Shown piece by piece: positions 5,590 through 8,516 of a stretch of DNA of 8,516 nucleotides (its first letter is position 1; the number at the start of each line of letters is the position of its first letter). Where the stretch lies: the NCBI GenBank assembly GCA_040877445.1, contig JBBDNT010000016.1:1-8516 (forward strand), in the 5' to 3' direction. Under the pieces are notes generated by a model. The model worked only from the letters and a program-made list of their open reading frames with translations. It was not told where the DNA came from and did no database searches. This stretch comes from JBBDNT01 sp040877445 (GTDB lineage Bacteria; Planctomycetota; Planctomycetia; Planctomycetales; Planctomycetaceae). The translations under genes and the position numbers were made by a program.

Positions 5590-6615
5590 TCACGCTACGT
5601 TCGACAGCGATTCGTTCGGGTCGCTGTCCAATTCCGCGCGCACCAGGCAGCCGCGGGCCACGCGGTACTCTCCCTCCGCGGCGATGCGGATGCGGTCCAC
5701 CTGGAACGGAAACGCCGCCTGCCGCCACGAACGCTCGAACAGCGGCTTGAACCCCGCGATCCGCGCGGGGCCGCCGCTGCACGCCACCGCCAGCGGTTGC
5801 GGCATCCGCCGACAGTCGAGCGTGGCCGTGAATGCTCGGGCCGCGTCGGCGAGCGAGTCGCCGATCCATTCGCTGTACAACTCGCCGAGCAGGTCGTCGT
5901 CGCCCGCGTCGTTCGAGCGGAGCGCGGCCGTCTCCTTCCAGCGGCGGACCGAATCGACGTCGAGATGGCGATTGCCGGCCGGATCCCACGCGTAGCGTTC
6001 CGCCCGCGTGGCGAGTTCGTGGTCGATCCACTGACCGCCGCGGGCGATCGCGTGCCGCGCGAGTTGCACGCCGCAGTGGGCGACGACCAGTTCCGTCTTC
6101 GCCGCGCCGAAATCGACGCCGACGCCGGTGAAGGCGCGGTCCGCCAGTTCCGCCAGCACGACCGCCATCGCCGAGGGCAGATACACCGGCGTGTAGCCCC
6201 GCAGCCGCACGAGCCGCGACAGGAATTGCCAGGCTTCGTCGTCGCCGCCAGCCGCGCCGGGAACGGTCAGACAGCAGACGTTCTCATCGCTTCCCGAGGA
6301 CGGGACGAGCGCGTCGACGAGGGCCGCGATCATTTGCCGCGCGGGCGGATCGCCGGTCGGCACGCGGCCGCCGGGAAAGAGCGGCGCGGTCGGCGCGTGG
6401 AACAGGCGGGCGAACTCCTCCGCGCCGTCACCCATCAGCGCGAGATCCTCGTCGCAAGCGGCGAACGGAATTCCCGTGCGTCGCAGCACGTCGCGCTGCG
6501 CGGCGGAGTCGGGCAGCACGGCGTACAGCGAACGGCAGCTTTGCGCGAGCAGCCGGTCTTCGTCCCGCCGCAGCGACCGGATGCGATGCGCGCCGACATC
6601 CAGGGCGACGGTCAT
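5590..6615 (-). CDS. Actin-like ATPase-fold protein (ASKHA; PilM/MreB class), 341 aa
   Basis: The start (ATG 6615-6613) overlaps the stop of the upstream SLBB gene as ATGA. A GGAG lies 10 nt upstream, inside that gene. Sequence features fit the actin/Hsp70 fold in order. MTVALDVGAHRIRSL (1-15) matches the phosphate-1 loop. CLTVPGA (115-121) and YLPSAMAVVLAEL (145-157) match the inter-domain segments. GVDFGAAKTELVVA (166-179) matches the phosphate-2 loop. ARGGQWIDHELA (191-202) resembles the GGxxxD segment of MreB/Hsp70. VACSGGPARIAGF (277-289) matches the adenosine loop. Length is typical of MreB, ParM and PilM. The phosphate loops look closer to PilM (D-I-G-x-x-x-V-K; D-I-G-A) than to MreB (DLGTANT; DIGGGTTE). 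It has no signal or membrane segment, so it is cytosolic. From its coupling it probably acts with the SLBB membrane protein, perhaps docking on its tail as PilM does on PilN. That partnership, and whether it hydrolyses ATP or polymerises, are inference. Confidence 0.8.
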   Translation of the reverse strand: MTVALDVGAHRIRSLRRDEDRLLAQSCRSLYAVLPDSAAQRDVLRRTGIPFAACDEDLALMGDGAEEFARLFHAPTAPLFPGGRVPTGDPPARQMIAALVDALVPSSGSDENVCCLTVPGAAGGDDEAWQFLSRLVRLRGYTPVYLPSAMAVVLAELADRAFTGVGVDFGAAKTELVVAHCGVQLARHAIARGGQWIDHELATRAERYAWDPAGNRHLDVDSVRRWKETAALRSNDAGDDDLLGELYSEWIGDSLADAARAFTATLDCRRMPQPLAVACSGGPARIAGFKPLFERSWRQAAFPFQVDRIRIAAEGEYRVARGCLVRAELDSDPNESLSNVA

Positions 6616-8264
6616 GGGCGATGCGCTCCGTGCACGGTGGACAAAACACGGTCGAGCAGGCCGATCTGGAACGGGTCGATCGGCTGCGCGTCGTCCCGCG
6701 AAGCCGCGTCGCGCCGCGACGAGACGACCGGTGCCGCCGGCTGGGCGATCGCCGCCTGGTTCCGCGCCGCGGCCATCGCCAGTTCGACACGCGACGCCTC
6801 GCGACTCGGTCCGGGACGATTCACCGCGGCGGCCGCGCTCCGCGCCGCGGCGCGATTCTTCGCGAGGAAGTGCGGCCGCAACAGCGCTCCGGCGACGGCG
6901 GCATGATCGGTGCCCCGCGCCTTGCGGGGAACGCGGCCGCGATCGGCGGAAGCCGCGTGCGCCGCGTCGATCCGCACCGTGCGGTGACCGGTCGGGCGAC
7001 CGTGCAGTTCGAAGCTTTCCGGCAGCGCGACCGGACGCTCTCGCACTTCCAGTTCGCCGCTGATGAGATCCTCGAGCGACCGGCGGCGCGTGCGCGGCGG
7101 CGGTTCGACGACTGGTTCCGCGGGAACGCGCGTCGAATTCGCCACGAGGAAATCGCGCTTCCGACGGCGCCGCGCGACGATCCACAGGACCGCTCCGACG
7201 AGAGTTCCCAATCCGCCCAGCAGGGCGGCGACGGTCATCGCCCAGGAGGACTCGCCGGAAGCCGCGCGCCGCGGAACGCCTTCGGTCGACTCCGACGATT
7301 CATCGCCGAGCGCGCCTCGCGGCGATCCGCTCGATGTGGCCGGCGGAGTGGTTGCGGCGATCGCGGAATTTCGAGGCGTGCCGATCATCGCGGGAAGCGA
7401 CGAAGCAACCGGCGAAGCCGACCGCGAGGCGTCGGCGATCGGCGTCGCGGCCGTGCCGGCCACCTCCGCCAATTCGCGGGGAGCGTGTCGCGCGACATGC
7501 GATTCCGCACCGGGTCGTGCGGGCGATCGTTCTCCGCCGGCGAGTTCGGAGTCGAGCCGACGCGGTTGCGGCAGATTGTTCGGAATGCGGTCCGGCCGCA
7601 GAGCGGAGCGGGAGAAGACCAACACGCTGCCGGTGCGGAGCGTTTCGCCTCCGGTCGCCGCCGCGCGATCGGGGCGCGGATTCACCGCGAGGACGCGGAC
7701 GCTCTCCGCGACTTCCGGCGGCTGTTTCAGACTATGCACGATGAAACGAACGTTCGCGTCAGACGGCCGCATGGGAACGATCACCGGGCGATCGAGCAGG
7801 TCGAGAAATGCGAGCCATACCGGCGCGTCGGGCGACGACGGCGCCCCGGGGGCGGCCTCGGCGATCACCACGTCCCCCGGCAGCAGGCGAAAGTCGAGCT
7901 GCGGAGAATAGAAAGCACGCAGTCCCCCGCGACCGTTGCGAACGATCCGGATGTTTCCCGAAGCGCTCTCGTTCAACCCGCCGGCGCGGTGGACGACGTC
8001 GATCAGCAGCGGATTCGTTTTCGGCCACTCGTACACGCCGGGGGAGGGGACTTCGCCCATCACGCCGAAACAGGATGACTGCGGTGATTGCGAAGGATTG
8101 GTTGAGTGAGAAGTCCGAGAATCGTAAGTCGTTCGCGGCGACTCGTAAAATCGCGGTCCCGTCGACTGGGCGGAGAGTCGCTCGGCCGCCCCCGAAATAA
8201 TGACGTAAGCCAATATCGTGCCGATAGTTACGATCCGGAGGCGGGTTCCGTGGTGGTTCGACAT
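6612..8264 (-). CDS. SLBB-domain envelope protein with single membrane span and cytosolic tail (550 aa)
   Basis: Start ATG 8264 is preferred over an in-frame ATG 28 codons upstream (8348) because it has GGAG 7 nt before it and gives a clean signal peptide: RLR, a hydrophobic core IVTIGTILAYVIIS, then a probable AQS cleavage near residue 33. Residues about 66-137 form an SLBB beta-grasp domain (VMGEVPSPGVYEW, LLIDVVHRAGGL, IRIVRNG, LLPGDVVIAE), the type found in polysaccharide export proteins such as Wza. Residues about 149-218 look like a second, degenerate beta-grasp domain (VWLAFLDLLDRPVIVPM to GSVLVFS). A Pro/Ala/Ser-rich linker (219-340) leads to one transmembrane helix (about 342-364) and RRRRKR, which places the 180-residue tail in the cytosol. 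The tail has two ordered-looking patches, 396-433 and 524-545, in an otherwise Ala/Arg-rich region. Likely role: an inner-membrane part of an export or envelope machine. Unlike Wza it has a membrane anchor and cytosolic tail, so it is not an outer-membrane export pore. Confidence 0.85.
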   Translation of the reverse strand: MSNHHGTRLRIVTIGTILAYVIISGAAERLSAQSTGPRFYESPRTTYDSRTSHSTNPSQSPQSSCFGVMGEVPSPGVYEWPKTNPLLIDVVHRAGGLNESASGNIRIVRNGRGGLRAFYSPQLDFRLLPGDVVIAEAAPGAPSSPDAPVWLAFLDLLDRPVIVPMRPSDANVRFIVHSLKQPPEVAESVRVLAVNPRPDRAAATGGETLRTGSVLVFSRSALRPDRIPNNLPQPRRLDSELAGGERSPARPGAESHVARHAPRELAEVAGTAATPIADASRSASPVASSLPAMIGTPRNSAIAATTPPATSSGSPRGALGDESSESTEGVPRRAASGESSWAMTVAALLGGLGTLVGAVLWIVARRRRKRDFLVANSTRVPAEPVVEPPPRTRRRSLEDLISGELEVRERPVALPESFELHGRPTGHRTVRIDAAHAASADRGRVPRKARGTDHAAVAGALLRPHFLAKNRAAARSAAAAVNRPGPSREASRVELAMAAARNQAAIAQPAAPVVSSRRDAASRDDAQPIDPFQIGLLDRVLSTVHGAHRP

Positions 8265-8516
8265 GGCTGAACTCCGTGGTGCGGATGCGGGTGCGCGGGA
8301 GGGAATCGGCGCATCGGGAGCATCCAGTACAATCGAAATAATCGGCAAAGTCGGCCCAGCGTCCGCAGTCGTTTTTCGAGAATTCCAATTTCCGTCAGGG
8401 AATGGCGAACTTCATACAGCGCGCAGGATCATGCCTCGCAAAGGTCGCACGCGCGAGACCGCGGGGTGTGGCAATTTTCACTGGCGTGTGGCAAGAGTCG
8501 GGTGGCGGGGGCGCTT
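8265..8516. other. Upstream region of the - strand operon, no gene seen
   Basis: This 252-bp stretch must hold the operon's promoter, but I could not find a convincing -35/-10 pair on the - strand. An ATG at 8431 (+) stays open to the window edge for 29 codons, but it has no recognisable protein features and no ribosome site. The direct repeat GTGTGGCAA occurs at 8466-8474 and 8486-8494, 20 bp apart. Nothing else stands out. Confidence 0.5.
8272..8275 (-). promoter_or_regulatory. Ribosome binding site GGAG for the SLBB gene
   Basis: GGAG on the - strand lies 7 nt before ATG 8264. This spacing is good, and it decides the start against the longer reading with ATG 8348. Confidence 0.65.

Noticed and set aside
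5542..6906. Long + strand open frame (454 codons) opposite the actin-like gene
   Set aside because: Its translation is Arg/Ala-rich with no domain pattern, typical of antisense frames in GC-rich DNA. The - strand frame shows ordered nucleotide-binding motifs.
6621..8078. Long + strand open frame (485 codons) opposite the SLBB gene
   Set aside because: The composition is Arg-rich without hydrophobic structure. The opposite strand has a signal peptide, SLBB domain and membrane helix in order.
8265..8348. 28-codon N-terminal extension of the SLBB protein from ATG 8348
   Set aside because: It would bury the signal peptide behind a Pro/Ala-rich leader. ATG 8264 has a ribosome site 7 nt upstream.
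8431..8516. Start of a + strand gene (ATG 8431) running off the window
   Set aside because: Only 29 codons are visible, with no ribosome site, no recognisable motif and repeat-derived sequence inside.

Overview
The window is GC-rich, dense coding DNA that looks like a planctomycete chromosome (order Pirellulales or a relative). That placement is an inference. It rests on divergent type IIA topoisomerase genes, small conserved-looking orphan genes, an SLBB membrane protein paired with an actin-like ATPase, and intergenic spacers filled with degenerate 7-bp repeats. No rRNA, tRNA, CRISPR array, insertion sequence or phage gene was seen.

Left part (1-5119, + strand): a GyrA/ParC-type topoisomerase subunit, cut at its 5' end by the window edge, comes first. 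It is followed by a short repeat-rich spacer and two small genes of unknown function (63 and 118 aa, 4 nt apart). The GyrB/ParE-type partner (672 aa) comes last. The two topoisomerase subunits should form one A2B2 enzyme. The order is A before B, and the small gene pair sits between them. Both the A-subunit gene and the 118-aa gene end inside heptamer repeat arrays, and the second array runs to 3 nt before the B-subunit start codon.

Middle (5120-5589): a spacer with a dispersed repeat and a third heptamer tract leads to a 77-aa + strand gene that resembles DUF4177-type small proteins. An inverted second copy of the dispersed repeat follows its stop codon and lies between two convergent genes.

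Right part (5590-8264, - strand): a two-gene operon with an ATGA stop/start overlap. The first gene encodes a 550-aa protein with a signal peptide, a periplasmic SLBB beta-grasp domain, a probable second beta-grasp domain, a Pro/Ala/Ser-rich linker, one membrane span and a 180-aa cytosolic tail. The second encodes a 341-aa ASKHA (actin/PilM/MreB-class) protein. Together they look like a membrane-spanning module in which a cytosolic actin-fold protein docks on the tail of an envelope SLBB protein. This is the best candidate in the window for an undescribed system. The last 252 bases (8265-8516) are the operon's upstream region and hold no gene I can support.
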